Notes under the pieces: generated by a model
What the model was told of the DNA's origin: nothing
What the model saw: only the letters and a program-made list of their open reading frames with translations
Databases searched by the model: none
Assembly: GCA_947456505.1 (NCBI GenBank)
Contig: CANGTC010000019.1
Span: 1 to 36,868 of the forward strand
DNA: 36,868 bases
Reading direction: 5' to 3'
From: Beijerinckiaceae bacterium
GTDB lineage: Bacteria; Pseudomonadota; Alphaproteobacteria; Rhizobiales; Beijerinckiaceae
Part shown: in pieces, positions 16,305 to 24,163 of the stretch
Layout: every line of letters begins with the position of its first letter
How positions within the stretch are numbered: the first letter of the stretch is position 1
Program-made: the position numbers and the translations under genes

Positions 16305-17435
16305 TCAATCGCCTTCTCCATCATTTCGGATCTTCTTCTCAAATACGGCCAGGGCGGCGCCGACCGCCTGATCCATGTTGAGATATTGATAGGACCCGAG
16401 ACGGCCAGCGAAAATCACTCCCGCAGTTTTTCGCGCCTCCTCCTCATAGAGCGCATAGAGCGCGCGTGTTTCATCGCGCGGGATGGGATAGTAGGGCTCG
16501 TTGCGGCCGGGTTCATAAGCACAGGGGTGCTCGGCGACGAGGCTCGTTTTTGGCGATACCTGCCCCGTCAACTGCTTCATCTCGGTAATCCGCGTAAAGG
16601 CGAATTCTTCGGGGTAATTGATCACTGGCGTTGATTGGGCCTGCTCCTTGTCGAGGGTGCGCCAGCGCAGATCCAGACTTCTGTAGGGCAGTCGGCCAAA
16701 TTTGCAGCCAAAATATTCGTCGATGGGACCGGTATAGAGCACCCGGGCCTTGGGGAAAGCCTGACGCGCATCCTCGAAGCTCGTTTGTAGCATCAGCGAG
16801 ATTTTCTCGTGACGCAGCATATTGGCGATCAGCGCTGTGTAGCCGCGCGTCGGCATGGCCTGATAGCGGTCCTGAAAATAGCGGTCATCGCGCGAGACCA
16901 GAATCGGCACGCGCGCTGTGACGGCGGGCGAGAGCTCTTCCGGTCCAAAGCCCCATTGCTTCTGTGTGTAGTTGCGGAAGACCTTCTCGTAGACATAGGC
17001 GCCGAGATCACGCAGCAAGGGTTCGCTGCGCTCCATCAGCTTGAGAATGGGAACGCGCTCGCCGAAACGATATTGCGCCAAAAGGGCGTCAATATATTTT
17101 GCTGCAAGGCCTGCAGGAAAGACCGCCTCGATGGTGTCCAGATTGAAGGGGATGGGCGCCTCGCGGCCATCGATGATGGCGCGCACGCGATGGAAATAGG
17201 GCGTCCAATCGCTGAACTGCTGCAAATAGGTCCAGACGCGGTCGCTGTTTGTGTGGAAAATATGGGGCCCATAGGCGTGGATGAGCACGCCTGCAGCGTC
17301 ATAGTGGTCATAGGCGTTGCCGCCGATATGTGAGCGTCGATCAACCAGCAGCACGCGCTGGCCCAATTGCGTGGCGATGCGTTCAGCCACGGTGGCTCCG
17401 GTGAAACCGGCGCCTGCGATGATCCAGTCATACAT
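16305..17435 (-). CDS. glf: UDP-galactopyranose mutase
   Basis: This FAD-dependent enzyme interconverts UDP-galactopyranose and UDP-galactofuranose, the donor for galactofuranose in surface glycans. At 376 residues it is full length for bacterial Glf. The N-terminal FAD motif is 'IAGAGFTGATVAERIA'. The substrate-site signatures are 'YGPHIFHTNSDRVW' (about residues 55-68), 'FNLDTIEAVFP', 'QKQWGFGPEELSP' and the C-terminal 'GRLGSYQYLNMDQAVG' that closes the FAD pocket. GGAG lies about 11 bases before the ATG. The gene is divergent from the GT4 glycosyltransferase across an AT-rich gap. It implies a galactofuranose-containing glycan, provided a transferase exists elsewhere. Confidence 0.96.
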   Translation of the reverse strand: MYDWIIAGAGFTGATVAERIATQLGQRVLLVDRRSHIGGNAYDHYDAAGVLIHAYGPHIFHTNSDRVWTYLQQFSDWTPYFHRVRAIIDGREAPIPFNLDTIEAVFPAGLAAKYIDALLAQYRFGERVPILKLMERSEPLLRDLGAYVYEKVFRNYTQKQWGFGPEELSPAVTARVPILVSRDDRYFQDRYQAMPTRGYTALIANMLRHEKISLMLQTSFEDARQAFPKARVLYTGPIDEYFGCKFGRLPYRSLDLRWRTLDKEQAQSTPVINYPEEFAFTRITEMKQLTGQVSPKTSLVAEHPCAYEPGRNEPYYPIPRDETRALYALYEEEARKTAGVIFAGRLGSYQYLNMDQAVGAALAVFEKKIRNDGEGD

Positions 17436-17922
17436 GGTCTAATGAGCTCCGGTCGCTGTGGTTTGAAGGCTGCTGTGCGCAGGGTAGGTGAGGAGATGAG
17501 GGCAAGCCCGCTGAATGAACCGGTGCGAATGTCTTACGTGTGACAATGGGTTGCGGCTCGGCGTGCGCCGCTGGTATCCGCAGGTGATCAGACAGCTGCT
17601 GTGAATCTGATCAAAGGCGCCGCAAGAACGTGACCTGTGCATCGCGCCAAGAGTAACATCCAAAAGCGAGCTATAGCCAGACAAGAAGATGCCCCTATCG
17701 ATAGATAATATTTAAATCGTAGAGGATATAGGTTGACGATTGGTAGCCTTGTATATTTCTATTGTTGAAATTATAAAGTATTAATTTGATTAAAATGTAA
17801 GTAAAAAACTTGCCTTGATGCGTTTGGGTAAGTTCCATGTGATTGTTAGCTATATTTAAGCCCTGATCAATAGGAGCGTTGGCGGCCGGCCGGTCGCCGT
17901 CCTGCCCCTGAAGGAGCCGCAG
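17436..17922. promoter_or_regulatory. AT-rich divergent promoter region (glf / glycosyltransferase)
   Basis: This 487-base gap lies between two divergent genes. Bases 17690-17870 are strikingly A+T-rich compared with the flanks, with several TTGA-type and TATATT/TATAAT-like words on both strands but no single well-spaced pair I would assign. It probably holds promoters for both genes and may be a silencer-bound AT-rich tract typical of acquired DNA. The minus-strand half near glf shows no gene. Confidence 0.4.
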
Positions 17923-19092
17923 ATGCCCAACTTTGTCGGGCGCTGCTTGGTCTGGTGGTATATAGAGCCAGTGCTGACTCGTCTGGAAACCATCATGTCC
18001 CGCTCTCGTTCGAGTTCCCCGGTCGCTCTTGTCCTTCCTCGCGGCACCTCGTTTGGTCCGGCGCGCGCAACCTCCATCGACCTTTGCGTCCATGATTTCG
18101 TGCTGAACAGCCGCTACGCCGCCGCCACCCGGATCCATTGCGCCGCTGTCGCGGAGCCCTATGCCGGCTTTGAGATGCGTTTCGATGAAGGTGGCAAGGG
18201 GGGGCAGGCGCTGAAAGCGCTGCGTTTCGCGAGGCGCATCAAGGCGGAAGGCGCTGAGTTGACCGTGGTGCACCAGCATCTGCCCACTGCCTTCCTTTTG
18301 TCGAAACTTCTTCCCCATCCGGTCTTGCTGCACACTCATAATTTTCAGAAGGGCATGGCACCCTCGCTGGGGCGGCGCTTGCGGCGGTGGCGCTATTCGG
18401 GTCTGGCGGGCATTATTTTTGTCAGCGAGGAATGCCGCAGCGACTTCCGCAAGAACTGGCCTGAAGTCGCCATTCCTACTTTCGTGGCGCACAATGGCCT
18501 CGATATGAGCCTTTGGACGCCAGCGCAGGTCAGGCGCAAGCAGATCCTCGTGGCCGGGCGAGCCGCCCCTGAAAAGGGGGTTCTGGAGGCAGCCAAGGCG
18601 CTCCGGGTGGTGCTGCCGCAATTGCCGGGCTGGACGGCGCTCTTCATGCTGACGGAGGTGGATCGCCACCCCGCTTATTATGCAGAATTGCTCCAGGTGG
18701 TGGATGCTTGCGACGGCGCCATCGAAATTGTGACCAATCAGACCCATCAGGTCGTCAAAAAGGCCACTGAGGAGGCGGAAATAGCTTTGGTGCTTTCCAA
18801 ATGGCGCGAGCCCTTCGGGCGCACGGCTATCGAAGCGCATGCGGGCGGCGCGGCTCTGATCTCCTCCGGCAGCGGCGGTTTGCGCGAGGTGAGCGCGGAT
18901 GCCTGCCTTTATGTGGACCCTGATAATGAAGGCGCCCTGATACAGGCGATCCTGAAATTGGGCTCTGACGAAGCGTTTCGGCGCCAACTTGCGGCTGCAG
19001 CTTATGAAAGGACCTTGCAGAACTTCGAAATTCGCAAGGTGAGCGGCGCGCTGGATGATATTTATGATCATTATTGGCGGCATCCGGGTTAG
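17923..19092 (+). CDS. Glycosyltransferase family 4
   Basis: This protein of up to 389 residues is a GT-B-fold retaining glycosyltransferase of family GT4, which adds a sugar from a nucleotide donor to a lipid-linked glycan at the inner face of the membrane. The C-terminal donor site shows 'ILVAGRAAPEKGVLEAAK', 'WREPFGRTAIEAHAGGAAL' (the E-x7-E motif) and 'SGSGGLREV'. 'HTHNFQKGMAP' and 'FVSEECRSDF' are typical mid-domain marks. Two starts are possible. The ATG at 17923 has an excellent AAGGAG six bases upstream. The ATG at 17995 begins closer to the conserved 'VALVLPRGTSFGP' but has a weaker site. The acceptor and donor are unknown; UDP-galactofuranose is possible given glf next door. Confidence 0.9.
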   Translation: MPNFVGRCLVWWYIEPVLTRLETIMSRSRSSSPVALVLPRGTSFGPARATSIDLCVHDFVLNSRYAAATRIHCAAVAEPYAGFEMRFDEGGKGGQALKALRFARRIKAEGAELTVVHQHLPTAFLLSKLLPHPVLLHTHNFQKGMAPSLGRRLRRWRYSGLAGIIFVSEECRSDFRKNWPEVAIPTFVAHNGLDMSLWTPAQVRRKQILVAGRAAPEKGVLEAAKALRVVLPQLPGWTALFMLTEVDRHPAYYAELLQVVDACDGAIEIVTNQTHQVVKKATEEAEIALVLSKWREPFGRTAIEAHAGGAALISSGSGGLREVSADACLYVDPDNEGALIQAILKLGSDEAFRRQLAAAAYERTLQNFEIRKVSGALDDIYDHYWRHPG

Positions 19093-19444
19093 CAGACGCC
19101 ACACGACGCGCTCATTCAGCCAACGATACCGTTTAAAAACCTGCAGCGCTCACCTCTTGATCATCCAGATTTGGGGAAAGCGCGTTACCTTCGTCAGGTG
19201 TTGAGTCGATGATAAAAATGCCGTCGCGGGCGGGCGATTCTGCGGCTGTTTGAAAATTTAAATTATGATTGTGTTAATCAAAGCGGCGTTGAATAGGCAA
19301 AGTTCGCATGATTCGGCGGGGATGCGTTGTTGTTTTGCATCCTGCTGGGATCGATTGATTTGCCGGTGCGTAATTTAAGTGTTAAGCTTTGCTATGAAAA
19401 ATGTTTCTTTTGATTTGCCGCTATGCCGGATAGGGAAGTGTTGA
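19093..19444. other. Gap upstream of the rfb operon
   Basis: These 352 bases have no gene. The composition is AT-rich and several A/T runs are present. A candidate promoter at 19250-19278 is listed separately. About 165 bases lie between that promoter and the rfbF start, leaving a long leader in which I see no clear riboswitch or hairpin terminator. Confidence 0.45.
19250..19278 (+). promoter_or_regulatory. Candidate promoter for the rfb sugar operon
   Basis: TTGAAA (19250-19255, five of six matches to the -35 consensus) is followed after exactly 17 bases by GTTAAT (19273-19278, four of six to the -10 consensus), within AT-rich sequence. It points towards the rfbFGH operon. Spacing is ideal, but the -10 box is poor, and other AT-rich choices exist nearby. 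Confidence 0.35.
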
Positions 19445-20215
19445 ATGAAGGCAATCATTTTAGCTGGTGGTCTGGGGACGAGGCTCTCGGAAGAAACGCA
19501 TCTGCGCCCTAAACCGATGGTTGAGATTGGTGGTCGCCCGTTACTATGGCATATTATGAAGATCTATTCGTTTTTTGGCGTTAATGACTTCATTGTCTGT
19601 TGTGGCTACAAAGGATACGTTATTAAAGAATATTTCATGAACTATAGATCCCATTGTTCAGACATGACAATTGACCTTTCTACAGGTGACGCCTGTATTC
19701 ATCAGAATACCGCTGAGCCTTGGAAAGTAACGCTCATAGATACCGGAGAGCATACCATGACCGGCGGGCGCCTTAAACGTGTGCAGCCCTATGTCGAAAA
19801 TGAAAAAGCTTTTTGTTTTACTTATGGGGATGGTCTAGCGAATGTTGATATTGCTAAAGTAATCAAGTTTCACGAGGATGGCGGGAAGATGGCCACCCTG
19901 ACCGCAGTGACCCCGCCTGGCCGTTTTGGCGCTCTAACTCTGGAAGGCGAAATGGTCGCCAGATTCAATGAAAAGCCCGCCGGGGATGGCGGTTTCATCA
20001 ATGGTGGCTTTTTTGTCCTGTCACCAAAGGCTATCGATTACATTAGCGACGACGATGTCCCCTGGGAGGCCGAGCCGCTGCAAACTCTGGCCCGAGAGGG
20101 CGAGTTGGCGTCATATATTCATCGTGGCTTCTGGCAACCGATGGATACCCTGCGCGACAAGTCCTTGTTGGAGGACTTATGGGCGAGTGGATCCGCGCCT
20201 TGGAAGCTTTGGTGA
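19445..20215 (+). CDS. rfbF: Glucose-1-phosphate cytidylyltransferase
   Basis: This enzyme joins CTP and glucose-1-phosphate to give CDP-glucose, the first step to CDP-3,6-dideoxyhexoses. At 256 residues it has the family's usual length. The N-terminal nucleotidyltransferase motif is '[14 protein letters not shown]' and is followed by '[18 protein letters not shown]', the CTP-type signature of RfbF/DdhA. Later '[13 protein letters not shown]' (metal/nucleotide site) and '[18 protein letters not shown]' match the same family. AGGGAAG precedes the ATG. It overlaps the next gene by one base (stop TGA, start ATG at 20215), so translation is coupled. It is the first gene of a five-gene operon. Codon use is more AT-rich than in the flanks, consistent with transfer. 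Confidence 0.97.
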   Translation: MKAIILAGGLGTRLSEETHLRPKPMVEIGGRPLLWHIMKIYSFFGVNDFIVCCGYKGYVIKEYFMNYRSHCSDMTIDLSTGDACIHQNTAEPWKVTLIDTGEHTMTGGRLKRVQPYVENEKAFCFTYGDGLANVDIAKVIKFHEDGGKMATLTAVTPPGRFGALTLEGEMVARFNEKPAGDGGFINGGFFVLSPKAIDYISDDDVPWEAEPLQTLAREGELASYIHRGFWQPMDTLRDKSLLEDLWASGSAPWKLW

Positions 20216-21300
20216 TGGACGCCGCCTTCTGGAATGGGCGGCGGGTTTTTGTGACCGGTCACACCGGCTTCAAAGGTGGCTGGCTTACGCTTTGGCTTAA
20301 TAAATTGCAGGCGGTCGTTGCGGGCTACGCTCTGGCGCCGCCTTCCACGCCGAACCTGTTCGAGGTGGCGAGGATTGGGGATGGCGTCCGCCATTTGCTT
20401 GGTGACATAAATGATGTGATGCGCCTCAGCGCAGAGTTGCGGCGCTTTGAGTCCGAGGTTGTGTTCCATCTGGCCGCGCAATCCCTTGTTCGACACTCCT
20501 ATGATCAACCGCTGGAAACTTTTCAGACAAATATCATGGGCGTTGCAAACCTCCTTGAAGCTGTCCGGCAGGCCCCGAGCGTTCGCGCGGTTGTGATCGT
20601 AACCACTGACAAATGCTATGAGAACATGAATTGGGCGTGGGGGTATCGCGAGACGGACGCCCTTGGCGGCTATGATCCCTACAGCAGCAGCAAGGCGGCG
20701 GCCGAAATCATAACGGCCTCGTTTCGCAATTCATTCTTTCATCAGGATCGTTACCCCGAGCACCGCGTTGCGATCGCGACTGCGCGAGCGGGAAATGTGA
20801 TTGGTGGCGGTGATTGGGCTCAGGACAGGTTAATCCCCGATCTGCTTCGCGCCATTGAGGCGGGGCGACCAATTGTTCTTCGAAATCCGGGAAGCGTTCG
20901 CCCATGGCAACATGTTCTGGAACCGCTCAACGGGTATCTGCAGCTGGCGCAGCGCTTGGTGGAATCTGGACCAGCCTTCGCGGAGAGTTGGAATTTCGGA
21001 CCGGGCGAGAATGATTCCATTTCGGTTCTGGAAATTGTTAAAAAACTTAACCAGAAATTGGGCTTACCTGTGTCTATTGAGACAATGGAAGCGCCGCAAT
21101 TGCATGAAGCTTCTGTTTTGCGTCTCGATACGTCCAAAGCAAGGTGGAAAATGGGCTGGCGTCCTGCGATGACTGTCGATGTGGCGCTCGACTGGGTGAG
21201 TGATTGGGTCTTGAGCTATCAAAGCGGTCAAGATATGCGCGCGGCCACTGATCAGCAGATAGAGAGATATCAATTTCTGCTTCAGGGAGCGGTCAAATGA
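20215..21300 (+). CDS. rfbG: CDP-glucose 4,6-dehydratase
   Basis: This NAD-dependent extended SDR turns CDP-glucose into CDP-4-keto-6-deoxyglucose. The 361-residue reading from the ATG at 20215 is chosen because that codon overlaps the rfbF stop by one base and is followed by '[20 protein letters not shown]'; an ATG 36 bases earlier would add 12 unusual residues. The NAD motif is TGHTGFKG. The dehydratase catalytic set is T131-D132-K133 ('VTTDKCYEN') plus Y156 and K160 in 'YSSSKAAAE'. '[20 protein letters not shown]' is the substrate-binding signature. The stop overlaps the rfbH start by four bases (ATGA). Confidence 0.96.
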   Translation: MDAAFWNGRRVFVTGHTGFKGGWLTLWLNKLQAVVAGYALAPPSTPNLFEVARIGDGVRHLLGDINDVMRLSAELRRFESEVVFHLAAQSLVRHSYDQPLETFQTNIMGVANLLEAVRQAPSVRAVVIVTTDKCYENMNWAWGYRETDALGGYDPYSSSKAAAEIITASFRNSFFHQDRYPEHRVAIATARAGNVIGGGDWAQDRLIPDLLRAIEAGRPIVLRNPGSVRPWQHVLEPLNGYLQLAQRLVESGPAFAESWNFGPGENDSISVLEIVKKLNQKLGLPVSIETMEAPQLHEASVLRLDTSKARWKMGWRPAMTVDVALDWVSDWVLSYQSGQDMRAATDQQIERYQFLLQGAVK

Positions 21301-22619
21301 CGACAATGGAAGAGCGCGAAACCCTTCGGCGGAAAATTCTCGGCCTTGTCGGTGAATATGCTGCGATCGCCTTGAACCAGAGCGGTTTCGAGCCGGGCGT
21401 GAACTATATTCCCCCGTCCGGTAAATACATCGACGGCGCAGAGCTCGCCATGATGACTGAGGCCGTCCTTGATGGCTGGCTCACTACAGGACGCTTTAAC
21501 AGCCAGTTCGAACAGCGCCTTGCGAAATTTATCGGCGTGCGCCATTTGCTGACGGTCAATTCTGGCTCGTCTGCAAATCTTGTCGCCTTTTCCACCTTGA
21601 CCAGCCCTAAACTGGGTGCGCGCGCCATCCAGCCAGGCGATGAGGTTATTGGCGTGGCGGCAGGCTTCCCGACCACTGTGAACCCCATTATCCAGTTTGG
21701 CGCCATTCCTGTTTTCGTCGATGTGGAGATTGGAACCTACAACATCGACGCCTCGAAAATCGAAGCGGCGATTACGCCGAAGACCAAAGCCATCATGTTG
21801 GCCCATACGCTCGGGAATCCCTATGATCTCGAGACTGTTTCTGCGATCTGCAAGAAACATAAACTATGGCTCATTGAGGACTGCTGTGATGCTTTGGGCT
21901 CGACCTATAACGGGAAACATGTAGGGACCTTTGGTGACATAGGTACGGTCAGTTTCTACCCCGCGCACCACATAACCATGGGGGAAGGCGGTGCGGTTTT
22001 CACAAACAGCGGGGCGCTTGCGCGTGTTGCGGAGAGTTTCCGCGATTGGGGCCGGGACTGCTATTGCCCGCCGGGCCAGGACAATACCTGTAGTAATCGC
22101 TTTGGCTGGAAACTGGGTTCGCTGCCGCCGGGATATGATCATAAATATACCTATAGCCACCTTGGATATAATCTAAAAATCACGGACATGCAGGCGGCCT
22201 GCGGCCTCGCGCAGATGGACAAGCTTGAGGGCTTTATCGCCGCTCGCAGACACAACTTCAAATTCCTGAGCGAACAACTTGCCGATCTGGCGGACGATCT
22301 GATCCTGCCGCAGGCCACATTGAATTCCGAGCCTTCGTGGTTTGGATTTCCCATCACCTTGCGTGACCATGTCAAGATCGAGCGTGCGGCTTTGCTGGCT
22401 GAGCTTGAAAAATCAAGGGTTGGCACGCGCTTGCTTTTCGCGGGGAATGTCATTCATCAGCCCTATATGAAGGGCCGGAATTTCCGGGTGAGTGGAGAGT
22501 TGCCGAATTCCGATGTGGTTATGAATCGTACTTTCTGGATTGGCGTTCAACCATCGCTCTCCATCGAAATGCTGGAATATGCAGTCTCCGTTCTCAAGAA
22601 TCTCATTAAGGTAGGTTGA
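21297..22619 (+). CDS. rfbH: CDP-4-keto-6-deoxyglucose 3-dehydrase (E1)
   Basis: This PMP and [2Fe-2S] enzyme removes the C3 hydroxyl of CDP-4-keto-6-deoxyglucose, with electrons from a partner reductase (E3). At 440 residues it is full length. The usual PLP lysine is replaced by histidine (H224 in '[14 protein letters not shown]'), the hallmark that separates RfbH/DdhC from aminotransferases. The unusual iron-sulfur ligand pattern C-x57-C-x1-C-x7-C is intact as C197, C255, C257 and C265. Substrate-site text such as '[10 protein letters not shown]' and '[18 protein letters not shown]' also fits. It overlaps rfbG by four bases and is followed after two bases by the NeuB-like gene. No gene for E3 is in this operon. 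Confidence 0.97.
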   Translation: MTTMEERETLRRKILGLVGEYAAIALNQSGFEPGVNYIPPSGKYIDGAELAMMTEAVLDGWLTTGRFNSQFEQRLAKFIGVRHLLTVNSGSSANLVAFSTLTSPKLGARAIQPGDEVIGVAAGFPTTVNPIIQFGAIPVFVDVEIGTYNIDASKIEAAITPKTKAIMLAHTLGNPYDLETVSAICKKHKLWLIEDCCDALGSTYNGKHVGTFGDIGTVSFYPAHHITMGEGGAVFTNSGALARVAESFRDWGRDCYCPPGQDNTCSNRFGWKLGSLPPGYDHKYTYSHLGYNLKITDMQAACGLAQMDKLEGFIAARRHNFKFLSEQLADLADDLILPQATLNSEPSWFGFPITLRDHVKIERAALLAELEKSRVGTRLLFAGNVIHQPYMKGRNFRVSGELPNSDVVMNRTFWIGVQPSLSIEMLEYAVSVLKNLIKVG

Positions 22620-22621
22620 TC

Positions 22622-24145
22622 ATGACAAATCAATTGCCAAGCAAAATACCATCCAATCTCATGGTGTTCGAAATGGCGAACAATCATATGGGTGATATTG
22701 AACACGGTTTGCATGTCATTCGGAGTTTCGGGGACGTTTGCCGTAAATACCCTGAGTTTAATTTCGCCTTCAAGCTCCAGTATCGGGAACTCGACACCTT
22801 CATTCACCCGTTGAAAAAAGGCCGCGACGATGTGCCTTATGTGAAGCGGTTCTCTGAGACGCGCTTGTCCCTTCAGCAATTCGACCTGTTGGTGGCGGAG
22901 ATGCGCGCCCAAGGGTTCTTTGTGATGTCGACGCCCTTCGATAACGCCTCCGTGAAAGTGATTGAGAGGCAAAATCTCGACATCATCAAGATTGCGAGTT
23001 GCTCAGTCACCGACTGGCCGTTACTGGAAGAAATCGTTGCAACCGATCGTCCCATCATTGCGTCGACAGCAGGCGCCGCGATTGACGAAATCGACCAGGT
23101 CGTGAGTTTTTTCAGCCATCGCAACAAGGATTTTGCGATCCTGCATTGTGTTGGCGAATATCCAACCGCAGATGAGAAAATGCATCTCGGCCAGATTGAT
23201 TACCTCAAGGCCCGTTATCCGGAGGTCCGCATCGGTTTCTCCACCCATGAAAACCCTGGTAATTTTGATATTGTAAAAATGGCTATAGCCAAGGGCGCAA
23301 CGATTTTCGAAAAGCATGTTGGCGTCGCAACAGATAAATATGCGCTGAACGCCTATTCCATTTCACCCGCGCAGGCCGATGAATGGTTGAAGAACGCCCG
23401 CTATGCCCGGAATGTTTGCGGTCTGAGCGCTGATCGCGCGCCAGTCAACGAGGCGGAGGTGAAAAGCCTCAGGTCGCTTCGCCGCGGCGTCTTTTTAAAA
23501 CATGACATCGAGCCGGATCAGATCGTGACCTCCAATGACGTCTATTTCGCCTTTCCCCCGGATGAGGGTCAGTACACTGCTAACGATTGGTCGAAATACG
23601 CTCATTTTCGCTCGACAAAAAAAATCCTCAAAGACGAGGCGCTTTCACTGCAGAATGCAGAGCGGCGCGACGACCGCGCCCTCGTGCGACAATTGGCCAG
23701 GGATGTGAAAGGTTTGCTCGACACAAGCCACATCACCATACCCGGCGGCGTTGATCTCGAAATTTCTCATCACTATGGAATAGACAAATTTTATCAGTTC
23801 GGCCTCACCATGTTGACGGTGGTGAACCGCGGGTATTGCAAGAAAATTCTTGTGTCGCTGCCGAACCAGGTTCATCCAGAGCAGTACCATCTTCAGAAGG
23901 AAGAGACCTTCCATATTCTTTTCGGTGAAATTCATCTCAAATTGAATGGAGCCTTGCGAGTATGTCGCCCGGGCGATGTGATCAATATCGAGCCGGGGGT
24001 TCGACACGAATTTTTCAGCCCGACCGGCGCTGTCTTCGAGGAGATATCCTCCACCCATTTTGTCGACGACTCCTTCTATTCTGACCCGATGATTTCCCGG
24101 AATAAGGCGCGCAAGACATTTCTGACCTATTGGATGTCCGCCTGA
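22622..24145 (+). CDS. NeuB-like sugar-acid synthase fused to a cupin domain
   Basis: This protein has 507 residues from the ATG at 22622; a TTG two codons earlier is the alternative start. Residues 12-255 form a NeuB-type TIM barrel, which condenses phosphoenolpyruvate with a sugar aldehyde. Marks are 'FEMANNHMGD', 'MSTPFDNASV', 'IKIASCSVTDWPLLE', 'IGFSTHE' and 'IFEKHVGVATDKYALNAYS'. Residues 285-345 resemble the SAF/antifreeze-like tail of sialic acid synthases ('LRRGVFLKHDIEPDQIVTS'). Residues 395-480 add a cupin with H418, H423, E428 and H462 as possible metal ligands, like sugar isomerases (D-lyxose isomerase type). The gene sits between rfbH and a ThDP enzyme, with no neuA-type activating enzyme near. 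The exact substrate and product are unknown. Confidence 0.85.
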   Translation: MTNQLPSKIPSNLMVFEMANNHMGDIEHGLHVIRSFGDVCRKYPEFNFAFKLQYRELDTFIHPLKKGRDDVPYVKRFSETRLSLQQFDLLVAEMRAQGFFVMSTPFDNASVKVIERQNLDIIKIASCSVTDWPLLEEIVATDRPIIASTAGAAIDEIDQVVSFFSHRNKDFAILHCVGEYPTADEKMHLGQIDYLKARYPEVRIGFSTHENPGNFDIVKMAIAKGATIFEKHVGVATDKYALNAYSISPAQADEWLKNARYARNVCGLSADRAPVNEAEVKSLRSLRRGVFLKHDIEPDQIVTSNDVYFAFPPDEGQYTANDWSKYAHFRSTKKILKDEALSLQNAERRDDRALVRQLARDVKGLLDTSHITIPGGVDLEISHHYGIDKFYQFGLTMLTVVNRGYCKKILVSLPNQVHPEQYHLQKEETFHILFGEIHLKLNGALRVCRPGDVINIEPGVRHEFFSPTGAVFEEISSTHFVDDSFYSDPMISRNKARKTFLTYWMSA

Positions 24146-24163
24146 TCGTAGAGGATTGGTTCA

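Noticed and set aside
17695-19104. 469-codon minus-strand frame opposite the GT4 gene
   Set aside because: The plus strand has a full GT4 motif set; the minus-strand translation is low-complexity and begins inside the AT-rich gap.
22616-24145. TTG at 22616 as start of the NeuB-like gene
   Set aside because: The ATG two codons later has better codon and spacing; the TTG would overlap the rfbH stop without benefit. It cannot be fully excluded.
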